A stretch of 64,000 nt of DNA from NCBI RefSeq assembly GCF_009669325.1, contig NZ_SZWE01000001.1, forward strand, positions 1,364,402-1,428,401, read 5' to 3'. This document shows, one piece after another, positions 38,443 through 47,795 of this stretch (position 1 is its first letter; each line of letters starts with the position of its first letter). The notes under the pieces are model-generated. The model did not search any database, was not told the DNA's origin, and saw only the letters and a list, made by a program, of their open reading frames with translations. Source of the DNA: Roseovarius bejariae. GTDB lineage: Bacteria > Pseudomonadota > Alphaproteobacteria > Rhodobacterales > Rhodobacteraceae. The position numbers and the translations under genes are program-made.

Positions 38443-38558
38443 GCGCGCGACGTTAGCCGCGCCTCCGCCCCGATACCAGAGCGATTTGCGGCAGGGCTTG
38501 GCGCGCCGTCCTGCACGGGGTATGCCTGCGGCAAGACCCAAACCAAAGGCCCTGCCCA

Positions 38559-39518
38559 ATGCCCGACAAACCAAGCCCCAGCGCCATCGCCCGCGACGTC
38601 CTGCAAACCGAAGGCGCGGCCCTTCTGGGCCTGCGTGACGACCTGCCGCCCGCCTTCGATTCGGTCGTCAGCGACTTGCTCGGGGTGCCGGGCCGGGTGA
38701 TCGTCTCGGGCATGGGTAAATCCGGCCACGTGGCCGCGAAAATCGCCGCCACCATGGCCAGCACCGGCACCCCGGCGCAATACGTCCACCCGGGCGAGGC
38801 AAGCCATGGTGACCTGGGCATGATCACCGGGCAGGATGCGGTGATCCTGATCTCCAACTCCGGCGAGACCCGCGAGTTGGCCGATATCATCGCCCATACC
38901 CGGCGATTCTCGATCCCGCTGATCGCCATCACCAAGAAAGCCGACAGCACGCTCGCCACACAGGCCGATCACCTGCTGCAACTGCCCAGCGCGCCCGAGG
39001 CCTGCGCCATCGGCATGGCACCCACCACCTCGACCACCTGCACCATGGCGCTGGGCGATGCGCTGGCCGTGGCGCTGATGCGGCTGCGTGGGTTCGAGCG
39101 CGAGAATTTCCTCGCCTTCCACCCCGGCGGCACCCTGGGTGCGCAACTGCTCAAGGTGTCCTCGGTCATGCACATCGGGGCCGAGCTGCCGGTCGTGTCC
39201 GAGGACACGCCAATGGGCGATACTCTGCTGGAGATGACGGCCAAGGGGTTTGGCGTCGCCGCGCTTGTCCGCGATGGCCGCCTGACCGGGATCATCACCG
39301 ATGGCGATTTGCGCCGCAACCTCGATACCCTGATGTCACGCAATGCCGGGGAGGTCGCCACCCGCGACCCCCGCACCATCGCCCCCGAGGCGCTTCTCTC
39401 GGAAGCCTTGGGCGTGATGAACACCAATAAAATCAGCGCGCTTTTCGCGGTGGACGACGACGGCACCCTGCGTGGCCTCGTCCATATCCACGACGCCCTG
39501 CGCGCGGGCGTGGCCTAG
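38559..39518 (+). CDS. kpsF: D-arabinose-5-phosphate isomerase (KdsD/KpsF/GutQ family)
   Basis: 319 residues: SIS sugar-isomerase domain (about 40-180, with SGMGKSGHVAAKIAATMASTGTPAQYVHPGEASHGDLGMI, the family's active-site stretch) and two CBS domains (about 205-319). It converts ribulose-5-phosphate to arabinose-5-phosphate, the first step to Kdo for LPS or capsule. The kdsA, kdsB and kdsC genes are not in the window. KdsD and KpsF cannot be told apart from sequence alone. Confidence 0.93.
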   Translation: MPDKPSPSAIARDVLQTEGAALLGLRDDLPPAFDSVVSDLLGVPGRVIVSGMGKSGHVAAKIAATMASTGTPAQYVHPGEASHGDLGMITGQDAVILISNSGETRELADIIAHTRRFSIPLIAITKKADSTLATQADHLLQLPSAPEACAIGMAPTTSTTCTMALGDALAVALMRLRGFERENFLAFHPGGTLGAQLLKVSSVMHIGAELPVVSEDTPMGDTLLEMTAKGFGVAALVRDGRLTGIITDGDLRRNLDTLMSRNAGEVATRDPRTIAPEALLSEALGVMNTNKISALFAVDDDGTLRGLVHIHDALRAGVA

Positions 39519-39536
39519 AAGACACCCTCCCCTTTC

Positions 39537-39575
39537 ATCTTTCCCAAAATACTCCCGCCGGAGGCATCCAACGGC
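39537..39575. repeat. Second copy of the dispersed ATCTTTCCCAAAATACTCC repeat
   Basis: The 19-base core at 39537-39555 is identical to that at 18857-18875, and three bases before it match too. It is followed by CCGCCGGAGG, again GC-rich and self-complementary. It lies in the gap between kpsF and the convergent SDR gene. Confidence 0.7.
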
Positions 39576-39599
39576 GGCCAAAAGCACAGGTGCCCGGGG

Positions 39600-40340
39600 T
39601 CAAATGCACCGCCCGCCATCCACCTCCATGCAGACGCCCGTGATCATGCTGGCCTCATCGCTGCACAGGTAGGCGGCGGCATTGCCCATGTCCTCGGGGG
39701 TGGAAAAGCGCCCCATTGGGATGGTCGACAGGAACTTGGCGCGCATCTCGGGGGTATCCTCGCCCATGAAACTGGCCAGAAGCGGGGTCTCGCCCGCCAC
39801 CGGGTTCAGCGCGTTCACCCGGATACCCTCGGGGGCCAGCTCCACTGCCATGGCCTTGGTCGCGGTGTTCATCCAGCCCTTGGAAGCGTTGTACCAATTC
39901 AGCTTGGGGCGCGGACTGACCCCGGCGGTCGAGGCCACGTTGAGGATCGCGCCGCTGCCGCGGGCCTTCATCCCCGGCACCAAGGCTCGCGCGACAAGGT
40001 AGACCGATTTGCAGTTCACCGCGAAGACCCGGTCGAAATCCTCTTCCGTCACATATTCCATCATCTGCGGAAGGTGCGTGACCCCCGCGTTGTTCACCAC
40101 GATATCGGGCAGGCCGAAGGCGGCCTGTGCGGCCTCGGCCATGGCCTGTACGCTGGCCCCGTCCGAAACATCCACGGTGCAGGCCGTGGCGCCGAGGTCT
40201 TCGGCCAGCGTCTTGGCCGCCTTGCCGTTGATGTCGGCGATCATCACCTGCGCACCCTCCGTCAGGAACTTGCGCACGATCCCTTCGCCAAAGCCGCTGG
40301 CCCCGCCGGTCACGATGGCCGTTTTTCCCTCAAGTCGCAT
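39600..40340 (-). CDS. Short-chain dehydrogenase/reductase (SDR family)
   Basis: 246 residues, classical SDR: TGGASGFGEGIV cofactor motif at about 11-22, NNAGVT, catalytic Ser in LNVASTAG and YNASK (Tyr and Lys), then a substrate loop after NALNPVAGETPLL. NAD(H) is likely because an Asp (MIADINGK) follows strand 2. The substrate is unknown. The ATG at 40340 has AGGAGG upstream. The frame extends to 40805 only by running over the next gene. Confidence 0.92.
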   Translation of the reverse strand: MRLEGKTAIVTGGASGFGEGIVRKFLTEGAQVMIADINGKAAKTLAEDLGATACTVDVSDGASVQAMAEAAQAAFGLPDIVVNNAGVTHLPQMMEYVTEEDFDRVFAVNCKSVYLVARALVPGMKARGSGAILNVASTAGVSPRPKLNWYNASKGWMNTATKAMAVELAPEGIRVNALNPVAGETPLLASFMGEDTPEMRAKFLSTIPMGRFSTPEDMGNAAAYLCSDEASMITGVCMEVDGGRCI

Positions 40341-40387
40341 GATCGCCTCCTCTTTTGGTGTTGCGCATCCTATCGGGGCGCGTCCTG

Positions 40388-41563
40388 TCAAAGTGTTGCC
40401 CCCGTTTCGTGCAGGGCATGGGTTTGCACCTCCGTCACCCCGGCCAGCCGGGCAAAGCGGGTCAGCTCGTGCTGCAGCCTGTTGAGGCGCGCCGCACCCC
40501 ATTTCACGCGGCGTTCCGGCCAGAAGCCGGTGACCTGCATCCGGCCCTTCCCGCGATCCGCCTTCAGCTCGACCCGCCCGACGAAACGATCGCCTTCCAG
40601 TAGCGGGTAGACGTAATAGCCCCAGCGGCGCTTGGCCTGCGGGACGAACATCTCGTTGCGGTAGTCGAACCCGAACAGGCGCTCCAGTCGCGTACGGTCC
40701 TGTATGGCGGGGTCGAATGGGTTCAGCAGCCTCAGGCGTTTCCCCGGCGGGGCGAGGCGCGCGAGGCGGTCCTCGATGTCCGGCGCGCCCCAGCTGTCGC
40801 GCCATGTGCCATCCGCCGCCTGCACGCGCAGGGGCACCAGTTCGGCCTGTGCGATCCAGTCGCGAACCTCTGCGGCCGAGGTCGCATCCCAGAACCTCTG
40901 CACCTCGCCCGGCGTGGCCATCGCCATCCGGTTCAGTGCGGAATGATGCAGTTTATCAATGGCTTGCGCGTCGTCCTCGGCATCACTGAACGTGGTGGGA
41001 AAGATCCGTTCGCCCAGATCGTAGAACTTGACGAAGTTCTGCCGGTGGCTGGTGGCCAGATCGCCCGCGTACCACATCTGATCAAGGGCCTTCTTGTGCG
41101 GGGGGCGGGCCCACATCTCCTTGCCGCGCGCACCGCTGTCGAAGGCGTGGGTGGACAGGGGGCCTTCGGCTTCAATACGCTTGCGTATGTTTTCGATCTC
41201 CGCGCGACCCAGACCCGATTGCAGCCACGCCCCCCGCGCGGCTTTTTCCCCGAGCCTCTGAAACTGTCGGCGCCAGAGCGGAAACACCTCCATCGGTAGA
41301 AGCGAGGCATCATGCGTGAAATGTTCGAAGAGGTTTCGTTGTTCCAGAAGGGGCCAGAGCATACCCTCGCGGTAGTTCTGGTTGCGCGACCACAGGATAT
41401 GATGATGCGCACGGGTGACATTGCGCACGGTGTCGATCTGCACGAAACCGAGTGCATGGATCGTGCCCATCACGTCCACCGGCCCGGTTGGCGCCTGCGC
41501 AAGGCCATTGGCCTGCAACCACAGCCACCGCGCCTGCCGGTTCGGGATTTCAAGCGCCACCAT
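40388..41563 (-). CDS. YcaQ-type DNA glycosylase (winged-helix HTH_42 family)
   Basis: 391 residues. The N-terminus has FVQIDTVRNVTRAHHHILWSRN, where Q-I-D (42-44) fits the QxD active-site motif of interstrand-crosslink glycosylase YcaQ rather than the QxQ of AlkZ. The C-terminus has LNPFDPAIQDRTRLERLFGFDYRNE and RRWGYYVYPLLEGDRFVGRVELKAD, family hallmarks. It should excise alkylated bases from crosslinked DNA. The ATG at 41563 overlaps the upstream stop (TGATG); a TTG one codon earlier is less likely. Confidence 0.88.
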   Translation of the reverse strand: MVALEIPNRQARWLWLQANGLAQAPTGPVDVMGTIHALGFVQIDTVRNVTRAHHHILWSRNQNYREGMLWPLLEQRNLFEHFTHDASLLPMEVFPLWRRQFQRLGEKAARGAWLQSGLGRAEIENIRKRIEAEGPLSTHAFDSGARGKEMWARPPHKKALDQMWYAGDLATSHRQNFVKFYDLGERIFPTTFSDAEDDAQAIDKLHHSALNRMAMATPGEVQRFWDATSAAEVRDWIAQAELVPLRVQAADGTWRDSWGAPDIEDRLARLAPPGKRLRLLNPFDPAIQDRTRLERLFGFDYRNEMFVPQAKRRWGYYVYPLLEGDRFVGRVELKADRGKGRMQVTGFWPERRVKWGAARLNRLQHELTRFARLAGVTEVQTHALHETGATL

Positions 41564-42348
41564 CAAAGGGTTCCGAGGTACAGCAGCGCATCGCGAAGGT
41601 CCTGACCCTCCATGTCGAGGATCACATCGGCAAACAGCTTGCCCGCCGCGCAGGCCTCAACGGGTCGGGCGCGTTCCAGATTGTCGAAGGTCCGCGCCAG
41701 GGACTTTGCATTTTCCTCGGAGGCCACCCGTGCGCGCAGGGCTTGGGCAATCGTTTGTTCGATGCGGGCGCGGTCCAGTGGGCTCAATTGCTTGGGGGCA
41801 CGGGTGACACCGAGCCGAACCGCCTTGCGCTGAATGCGGTAATAGGTGCGCAGGGTCTTGAGGGTGAAATGGGTTTCGGCACGGCCCAGGGTATCCTCCA
41901 TGCGCTGCGGGCGCATCGTGCCCTTGACGATCAGGCCGCAATTGCGCGTACTCATCCCGTCCAGCAGCGCGCGCTGCATCTGGTGAAAGAACCGCATTTC
42001 CGGCAGGCTGAGGTGGGTGATGCCACTATCATACAAAGGTGCGATCAGGCCCTCGGTCGCCACCCCTGCCGACAGGTCGCCATCGTAAAGCGCGATCAGC
42101 CGGTCGGCGATATAGCCCGCGACCAGCCTATCGTTCATCATCAGGCGGGTGTGTTCCTCGGCGAGGGCCAGTTTTTCGCCGCGAAAGCCCTGGGCCACCA
42201 GTTGATCGCGCACCGGGGCGATTTCGGGCAGGCGCCCCAGAAGGTCAATGATCTGCTCGCGGCTGTCCCTGGCGGTCTGCGCCGCGCCCGGCCCGACCAC
42301 GGCAGCGATCGCCAGGAAAACAAGGGTGATCAGGGGTTTCAAGGGCAT
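41563..42348 (-). CDS. Exported protein of unknown function
   Basis: 261 residues. A signal peptide (MPLKPLITLVFLAIAAVVGPGAAQ, cleavage near residue 24) precedes a mostly helical body beginning DSREQIIDLLGRLPEIAPVRDQLVAQGF, with single Cys residues in STRNCGLIV and PVEACAAG. I do not recognise a family. The ATG at 42348 is chosen for the signal peptide; the frame extends 22 codons further without sense. It is coupled to the YcaQ gene by TGATG, which may only reflect compact packing. Possible periplasmic location is inferred. Confidence 0.8.
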   Translation of the reverse strand: MPLKPLITLVFLAIAAVVGPGAAQTARDSREQIIDLLGRLPEIAPVRDQLVAQGFRGEKLALAEEHTRLMMNDRLVAGYIADRLIALYDGDLSAGVATEGLIAPLYDSGITHLSLPEMRFFHQMQRALLDGMSTRNCGLIVKGTMRPQRMEDTLGRAETHFTLKTLRTYYRIQRKAVRLGVTRAPKQLSPLDRARIEQTIAQALRARVASEENAKSLARTFDNLERARPVEACAAGKLFADVILDMEGQDLRDALLYLGTL

Positions 42349-42427
42349 ATGGGCCGTCCTTCCGGTGCTTTGCAGGCTTGGGTTCAGCATCCCGCACCAC
42401 CCGGTCCGGTGCAATACAAAGCTTATA

Positions 42428-44002
42428 CTAGCTGGTTTTCGGCAGGCGTGGCACGGCCTCGATCAGTTGTTCGGTATAGGGGTGGTCCGGCCGGGTAAAA
42501 ACCTCTTCGGTCGGGCCTTGCTCGACGATCCGGCCGGATTTCATCACAAGCACCCGGTCGGTCACGTTACGCACCACGCTGAGGTCGTGACTGATGAACA
42601 GGTAGGTCAGCGAAAGCCTTTTACTGAGGTCGGCCAGAAGGTCCAGCATCCGGGCACGCACCTGTACGTCCAGCGCGCTGACCGCCTCATCGAGGAGGAT
42701 CAGATCGGGCCGGATGATCAGGGCACGGGCCAGCGCGATGCGCTGTCGTTGACCGCCGGAAAACTCGTGGATGTACTTGTGCCGGTCCTCCGGGCGCAGG
42801 CCGACGTTTTCAAGGGCGTCCACGACCGCCGCCTCACGCGCCGCACCCTTGGGCGGGTCATCCAGAAGGTGGAAGGGTTCGGACACCGAGCGGGCCACTG
42901 TCCAGCGGGGGTTGAAGCTTCCGTAGGGGTCCTGGAACACGACCTGCATCCGCCGCCGCACCGCGCGGTTGGCGCGGTGACCGTCGAAGACGGGGCTGCC
43001 ATCGAGGGTGATGGTGCCGCCCTGCACCTCCTCCAGCCCCAGGATGGCGCGGGCGAGCGTGGATTTGCCACAGCCGGATTCCCCCACCAGCCCAAGGTTT
43101 TCGCCGCGTTGGATGTCAAAGCTGACCCCATCAACCGCGCGATGCCCCCCCGGCTTGCCAAACCACCCCTTGCGCGGTGTCGGATAGTCGCGCACCACGT
43201 CACGGACCGACACCAGCGGCGCGCGGCCGGTGGGGGCAATCCGGTCGGGCTTGTGATCCGAGGCTTCCATCAGGGCCAGCGAATAGGGCTCTTTCAGGCT
43301 GTCGAAGCGCCCGCGTTCCACCACGCGGCCCTCGCGCATGATCACGATCCGGTCGGCCATGCCCGCCACGACGCCAAGGTCGTGACTGATCAACATCAGG
43401 CCCATGTCGTCCTCGTCCACCAGTCGCTTGAGGAGTTTCAAAACCTCGGCCTGCGTGGTCACGTCAAGCGCCGTGGTGGGTTCATCTGCGATCAGCAGTT
43501 TGGGGCGCAGGGCGATGGCCATGGCGATGCCGACGCGCTGTCGCTGCCCGCCCGACAGTTCGTGCGGGTAGCGGGACAGCGGCACGCGTTCGGGCGGCAG
43601 ATCGACCCGACGCAGGGCATCTTCGGCACGGGCCATGGCCTTGGCCCGCGTGGTGTTGTCATGAATGAGGACTGTCTCGGCCACCTGATCGCCGATGGTA
43701 TGCAGGGGGTTGAGGGCGGTCATGGGTTCCTGAAACACCATGCCCACCTCTTGGCCGCGCAGGGCGCAAAGCGCCGATTCACCCATGGTCAGGATATCGT
43801 GGCCATTGAGCGAGATGCGCCCCGTACATGCCGCGCCACGCGGTAAAAGCTGCATGACCGAAAGGGCCGTCATCGACTTGCCGCTGCCCGACTCGCCAAT
43901 CACGCCGAGGATTTCACCGGGGGCCACAGAAAGCGAGACATCGTGCAGCACCTGCACACGGCCAATGCCGAGACCAAGGTTTTCGATCCTGAGCAGGCTC
44001 AT
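42428..44002 (-). CDS. Peptide/nickel-type ABC transporter, fused double ATP-binding protein
   Basis: 524 residues carrying two ABC cassettes. Walker A sites are [10 protein letters not shown] (near 38) and GESGCGKSTL (near 306), signatures LSGGQRQRV and FSGGQRQRI, Walker [13 protein letters not shown] and LILLDEAVSALD. It matches the DppD/DppF type fused in one chain. The ATG at 44002 overlaps the permease stop (ATGA). Substrate is unknown as no binding protein is adjacent. Confidence 0.92.
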   Translation of the reverse strand: MSLLRIENLGLGIGRVQVLHDVSLSVAPGEILGVIGESGSGKSMTALSVMQLLPRGAACTGRISLNGHDILTMGESALCALRGQEVGMVFQEPMTALNPLHTIGDQVAETVLIHDNTTRAKAMARAEDALRRVDLPPERVPLSRYPHELSGGQRQRVGIAMAIALRPKLLIADEPTTALDVTTQAEVLKLLKRLVDEDDMGLMLISHDLGVVAGMADRIVIMREGRVVERGRFDSLKEPYSLALMEASDHKPDRIAPTGRAPLVSVRDVVRDYPTPRKGWFGKPGGHRAVDGVSFDIQRGENLGLVGESGCGKSTLARAILGLEEVQGGTITLDGSPVFDGHRANRAVRRRMQVVFQDPYGSFNPRWTVARSVSEPFHLLDDPPKGAAREAAVVDALENVGLRPEDRHKYIHEFSGGQRQRIALARALIIRPDLILLDEAVSALDVQVRARMLDLLADLSKRLSLTYLFISHDLSVVRNVTDRVLVMKSGRIVEQGPTEEVFTRPDHPYTEQLIEAVPRLPKTS

Positions 44003-44814
44003 CGCGCGTCCCTCGCCAGTCGCGGGTCCAGCCAATCGCGCAGCCCGTCGCCCATCAGGTTCAGGCCCAGCACCGTCAGCAGGATCGCCAAACCCGGGAA
44101 CAACGCCATATGCGGCGCGAAGGAAATCATCGTCTGGCTATCGGCCAGCATCCGGCCCCAACTGGGGATCGGGGGTTGCGCGCCAAGGCCGACATAACTC
44201 AGCCCCGCTTCGGCGAGGATTCCGAGGCTGAACTGGATGGTGCCCTGCACGATCAACAGGTTGGCGAGGTTGGGCAGGATGTGTTCGGCGCTGATGCGCA
44301 GGCGCCCCTTGCCCGCCACCCGCGCCGCCAGCACGTAATCCCGTGTCCAGAGAGACAGCGCCGCACCGCGCGTCAAGCGGGCGAAAACGGGAATGTTGAA
44401 GATGCCGATGGCGATGATGGCGTTCACCGCGCCGGGGCCGAAAACGGCGGTGATCATGATGGCGATCAGCAGGCTGGGAAACGCAAAGATCAGGTCGTTG
44501 CCCCGCATGATCACCTCGTCCATCCAGCCGCCCCGCCGCGCGGCGGCGGCCAGGCCCAACGGCACGCCAAGGCCCATGCCGATGACCACAGCGACGATGG
44601 CCACGGCGATCGAGGTCCGCGCGCCCACCATGAGCATCGACAGGATATCGCGCCCGAAATGGTCGGTTCCCAGAAGGTGCGCCCCCGATGGCGGTTTGAT
44701 CTTGTTGGCGATGTCCAGCGCCGCGATGTCATACGGCACCCAGAGGAACGACAAAAGCGCCGCCCCGGTGAAGAGTGCCGTGATCCCGGCGCCGATCCAG
44801 AGGGTCGCCTTCAT
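43999..44814 (-). CDS. Peptide-type ABC transporter permease (DppC/OppC family)
   Basis: 271 residues with six predicted helices. The N-terminal part contains PPSGAHLLGTDHFGRDILS, the family signature before helix 2, and the EAA loop AARVAGKGRLRISAEHILPN. The ATG at 44814 overlaps the upstream permease stop; earlier in-frame codons belong to the neighbouring gene read in another frame. Confidence 0.92.
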   Translation of the reverse strand: MKATLWIGAGITALFTGAALLSFLWVPYDIAALDIANKIKPPSGAHLLGTDHFGRDILSMLMVGARTSIAVAIVAVVIGMGLGVPLGLAAAARRGGWMDEVIMRGNDLIFAFPSLLIAIMITAVFGPGAVNAIIAIGIFNIPVFARLTRGAALSLWTRDYVLAARVAGKGRLRISAEHILPNLANLLIVQGTIQFSLGILAEAGLSYVGLGAQPPIPSWGRMLADSQTMISFAPHMALFPGLAILLTVLGLNLMGDGLRDWLDPRLARDAR

Positions 44815-45758
44815 CTGCGCCCCCTCAGCCGGGGATCGACCCAGGCATAGGCCATGTCGACCGCGAAATTCACCATGATGACGGCAAAGACCAGTAGCAT
44901 GACGACCGACTCGACCACGATCAGGTCGCGGGCGCTGATGGCCTGGAACACCAAGCGGCCTAGGCCGGGCAGGTAAAAGACGTTCTCGATGATGATCGCC
45001 CCTGCCAGCAGGAAGGAAAATTGCAGCCCGATGATCGTCAGCACCGGGATCAGCGCATTGCGTAGGGCATGGCGACGCAGGGCCTGACCGCGGCTCAGGC
45101 CCTTGGCGCGGGCGGTGCGGATGTAATCCTCGCCCAAGGTGTCCAGCAGGGCCGAGCGCATGACACGGGCCAGAATGCTGGCCTGTGGCAGGGCAAGGGC
45201 GATGGCCGGAAGGGTCAGGGCCTTGAGCGCCGGGCCGGCGCCTTCCTCCCAGCCCGGAAAGCCCCCGGCGCTGAACCAGCGCAGGTTGATGGCAAAGACC
45301 AGCACCATCAGCATGGCGAACCAGAAATTCGGGATCGCCACGCCCAGTTGCGTACCGCCCATGATGACCAGATCGACCGCCGAGCCACGTTTGCGCGCGG
45401 CCCAGATCCCTGCGGGAAAGGCAATGAGGGTGGACAGCGCCAGGGCATAGAGCGCCAGCGGCAGGCTGACCCAGAGCCGGTCGGCGATCATCCCGGCCAC
45501 GGGAGTGCGGTAGGTGTAGGAGGTACCGAAATCCCCCCGGAGCATCCCGCCGATCCATGACAGGTAGCGCTCGTATACGCTGCCATTCAGGCCCAGTTCC
45601 TCGCGCAGGGCATTCAGCGTGTCCTGTTGCGCATTGAGGCCCAGCATGTAGGCCGCCGGATCGCCCGGCACGACCTCGAGCGCCAGAAAGATCACCACGC
45701 TGGCGACCCATAGCGACACCGCCAGCGAGAACAGCCGCCGCCCGGCATAGCGCAGCAT
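44811..45758 (-). CDS. Peptide-type ABC transporter permease (DppB/OppB family)
   Basis: 315 residues. Typical N-terminus MLRYAGRRLFSLAVSLWVASVVIFLALEVVPGDPA, a periplasmic segment, then the EAA loop [28 protein letters not shown]. It is the first gene of this three-gene operon. No substrate-binding protein lies within the window next to it. Confidence 0.93.
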   Translation of the reverse strand: MLRYAGRRLFSLAVSLWVASVVIFLALEVVPGDPAAYMLGLNAQQDTLNALREELGLNGSVYERYLSWIGGMLRGDFGTSYTYRTPVAGMIADRLWVSLPLALYALALSTLIAFPAGIWAARKRGSAVDLVIMGGTQLGVAIPNFWFAMLMVLVFAINLRWFSAGGFPGWEEGAGPALKALTLPAIALALPQASILARVMRSALLDTLGEDYIRTARAKGLSRGQALRRHALRNALIPVLTIIGLQFSFLLAGAIIIENVFYLPGLGRLVFQAISARDLIVVESVVMLLVFAVIMVNFAVDMAYAWVDPRLRGRR

Positions 45759-45855
45759 CAGCTTTGGCCTTTCGTCATCGCGTCACCCGAGTGTCCCTTT
45801 GGCCTTTTATGGCGATCCGTGCGCAGGTTGTTAAGGGGAGACCCGGTAAAAGCAC

Positions 45856-45886
45856 AAGGCCCTGCCATTTGCGGTGGCAGGGCCTT
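45856..45886 (-). terminator. Terminator at the end of the ectoine operon
   Basis: AAGGCCCTGCCA (45856-45867) pairs perfectly with TGGCAGGGCCTT (45875-45886) around a 7-base loop, 26 bases after the ask stop. On the minus strand it is followed by GTGCTTTTA. Confidence 0.8.
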
Positions 45887-45911
45887 GATCATGCGGGGCA
45901 AGACGCGCCGG

Positions 45912-47354
45912 TCAAGCGGCCTTGCGTGCCTCGGGCAAGTCTTCGGGGTGGCTTTCACACTCGAAAAACGCACCGTGCAGGGCGCTGATCGCCTGCGAGA
46001 GGGTCTTGCGCGGCACGACGAACTGCACGTCAACCGCGCGGGTCGTCTGATGCGCCGAAATGACATCGACATCGGCCTGTGCAAGCGCCTTCAATCCACC
46101 TGCCAAGGCCTTGAGGCCCGACAGATCGCGCCCGATCACCGAGGCGATTGCCAGCGGTTGAATTGTCAGCTCCGCGCTTGGGTACACGGCGTTCAGGTCG
46201 CGCTCCACCTTGCGGATATCGCGCAGGGGCGCATCGACATAGTGCGTGATCGTATTTGCGTTCGAGGTCTTCGAAATAATCCGCAAGCCATGCCGCGTCA
46301 GCAGTTCGAGGATTTTGGCGTCATAGCCTTTGACGCCCACCATGTCCTGCTCAAAAAGTTCGAGCGCATGGACATCGAGGCCGGTCACGATTTCGGCCGC
46401 GGGGGTTTCTGCGGGTTGATCGTCGATCAGCGTGCCGGGGTCGTGCGGCTCGAACGCGTTGGTGACGCGCAGGGGTACGTCGGCCTGACGCAGGGTTTTG
46501 GCCGCTTTGGGGTGGATGGCCTCCATCCCCATGTTCGACAACTGGTCGGCCACGTCATAGTTGGTATGGCCCAGCTTGTGCACCTCGCCTTCGACAAGGT
46601 TGGGATCCGCCGAGGACAGGTGGAATTCCTTGTGAATGATCGCCTCGCGCGCACCGGTCAGGGCGGCGATGCGGCTGAAGGTCACCTCGGAATAGCCGCG
46701 GTCGAACTCGGCCATCAGCCCTTCCTTGCACTGGGCATAGCCGGTGACGATGGGCAGTTCCCTGGCCGCGTCCACATCGGCGAACCCGTCGCGGATACGT
46801 TCATCGAGGGTCATCTCGCGCTCGTCCCGCCAACCGCTGAGGTCGACGAAACGCGCGTCGATGCCTTCGCGGCGCAGGGCCAGCGTGGTGACATAGGCCG
46901 AATGCGCCTCGCCCAGCCCCGAGAGCAACTCGCGCATCAGCATCATGTGCTGGCTCAGGCGGAAATGGCCGTAGGAACACAGGCGTTGCAGGTCGATCAG
47001 GCAGTTGCGCGCGCCTTCTACGCGGTCGCGCACGAAATCATCCGCGTCGCTGATGTCGGCGGCATTCGACAGAACCGAGGCGTGCGCCTCGCGCATCCCG
47101 GTGGCCACCTTCGACAGCGCATCCAGCCAGCCGTGATCGTCCTCGTCATTGGCGAAACAGGCATAGACCCCGGCCTCGCCGGATTTCTTGTGTTCCAGAA
47201 GCAGGTTGGTGATGCCCCCGAAGGCCGAGACGACAAAGACACGGTTGTATATTTCTGCCGGGGTGTCGCGCTTGAACAGGCTATCGACCAGTTCATCAAG
47301 GCGCGACATGGATGTGCCACCGATCTTTTCGACGGTGTGATTTTCAAAAGTCAT
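45912..47354 (-). CDS. ask: Ectoine-specific aspartate kinase (Ask_Ect)
   Basis: 480 residues. It starts MTFENHTVEKIGGTSMSR, where KIGGTS is the kinase nucleotide-binding motif. The EAA-type middle and two C-terminal ACT repeats (about 330-470) follow. Ask_Ect enzymes make aspartyl-phosphate for ectoine and are known to be less feedback-inhibited than general aspartate kinases. It is the last gene of ectABC-ask, 44 bases after ectC. The sequence lies in its own group rather than resembling LysC. Confidence 0.93.
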   Translation of the reverse strand: MTFENHTVEKIGGTSMSRLDELVDSLFKRDTPAEIYNRVFVVSAFGGITNLLLEHKKSGEAGVYACFANDEDDHGWLDALSKVATGMREAHASVLSNAADISDADDFVRDRVEGARNCLIDLQRLCSYGHFRLSQHMMLMRELLSGLGEAHSAYVTTLALRREGIDARFVDLSGWRDEREMTLDERIRDGFADVDAARELPIVTGYAQCKEGLMAEFDRGYSEVTFSRIAALTGAREAIIHKEFHLSSADPNLVEGEVHKLGHTNYDVADQLSNMGMEAIHPKAAKTLRQADVPLRVTNAFEPHDPGTLIDDQPAETPAAEIVTGLDVHALELFEQDMVGVKGYDAKILELLTRHGLRIISKTSNANTITHYVDAPLRDIRKVERDLNAVYPSAELTIQPLAIASVIGRDLSGLKALAGGLKALAQADVDVISAHQTTRAVDVQFVVPRKTLSQAISALHGAFFECESHPEDLPEARKAA

Positions 47355-47398
47355 AAAAGCTCATTCCGGGGCTTGCGCCCCAGAATGCCTCTGTGTGT

Positions 47399-47791
47399 TC
47401 AGGAAACCTCTTCCGGGGCGGCGTAAGAGCCATCTTCGCGATGCACCTCGTTGCCGGTCACCGGCGGGTTGAAAACGCAGGCCATGACAAGCTCTTCTTC
47501 GGCCCGCAGGATGTGGCGGTCATGCTCGTTCAGGGCATACATGGTGCCGGGCTTGATCTGGTGGGTTTCCCCGGTGCCCAGATCGGTGATCGAACCTTTG
47601 CCCTGAATGCAGTAGACGCTTTCGAAGTGGTTCTTGTACTCGAACGTGTGTTCGCTGCCTTCGTGCAGGAAGGTGATGTGGAAGGAAAAGCCCATTCCGT
47701 CATCGGCAAGCAGCATTCGAACCGAAGTCCAATCTGCATCCGAGACCGATTTTCCGGCCTTCACCACGTCGTCGAAATCTCTGACAATCAT
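47399..47791 (-). CDS. ectC: Ectoine synthase EctC
   Basis: Cupin enzyme of 130 residues that cyclises N-acetyl-diaminobutyrate to ectoine. Family marks are MIVRDFDDVV at the start, SFHITFLHEGSEHTFEYKNHFESVYCIQGKG (with metal-binding Glu, Tyr) and YALNEHDRHILRAEEELVMACVFNPPVTGNEVH (with metal-binding His). It has standard length and follows ectB by 4 bases. Confidence 0.97.
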   Translation of the reverse strand: MIVRDFDDVVKAGKSVSDADWTSVRMLLADDGMGFSFHITFLHEGSEHTFEYKNHFESVYCIQGKGSITDLGTGETHQIKPGTMYALNEHDRHILRAEEELVMACVFNPPVTGNEVHREDGSYAAPEEVS

Positions 47792-47795
47792 TGCG

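Noticed and set aside
44815..45711. Long N-terminal extension of the DppC-type permease
   Set aside because: This part is the DppB-type permease gene read in another frame; the true start is at 44814.
45819..47426. 535-codon plus-strand frame
   Set aside because: It is antisense to the ectoine aspartate kinase gene, whose motifs are clear.
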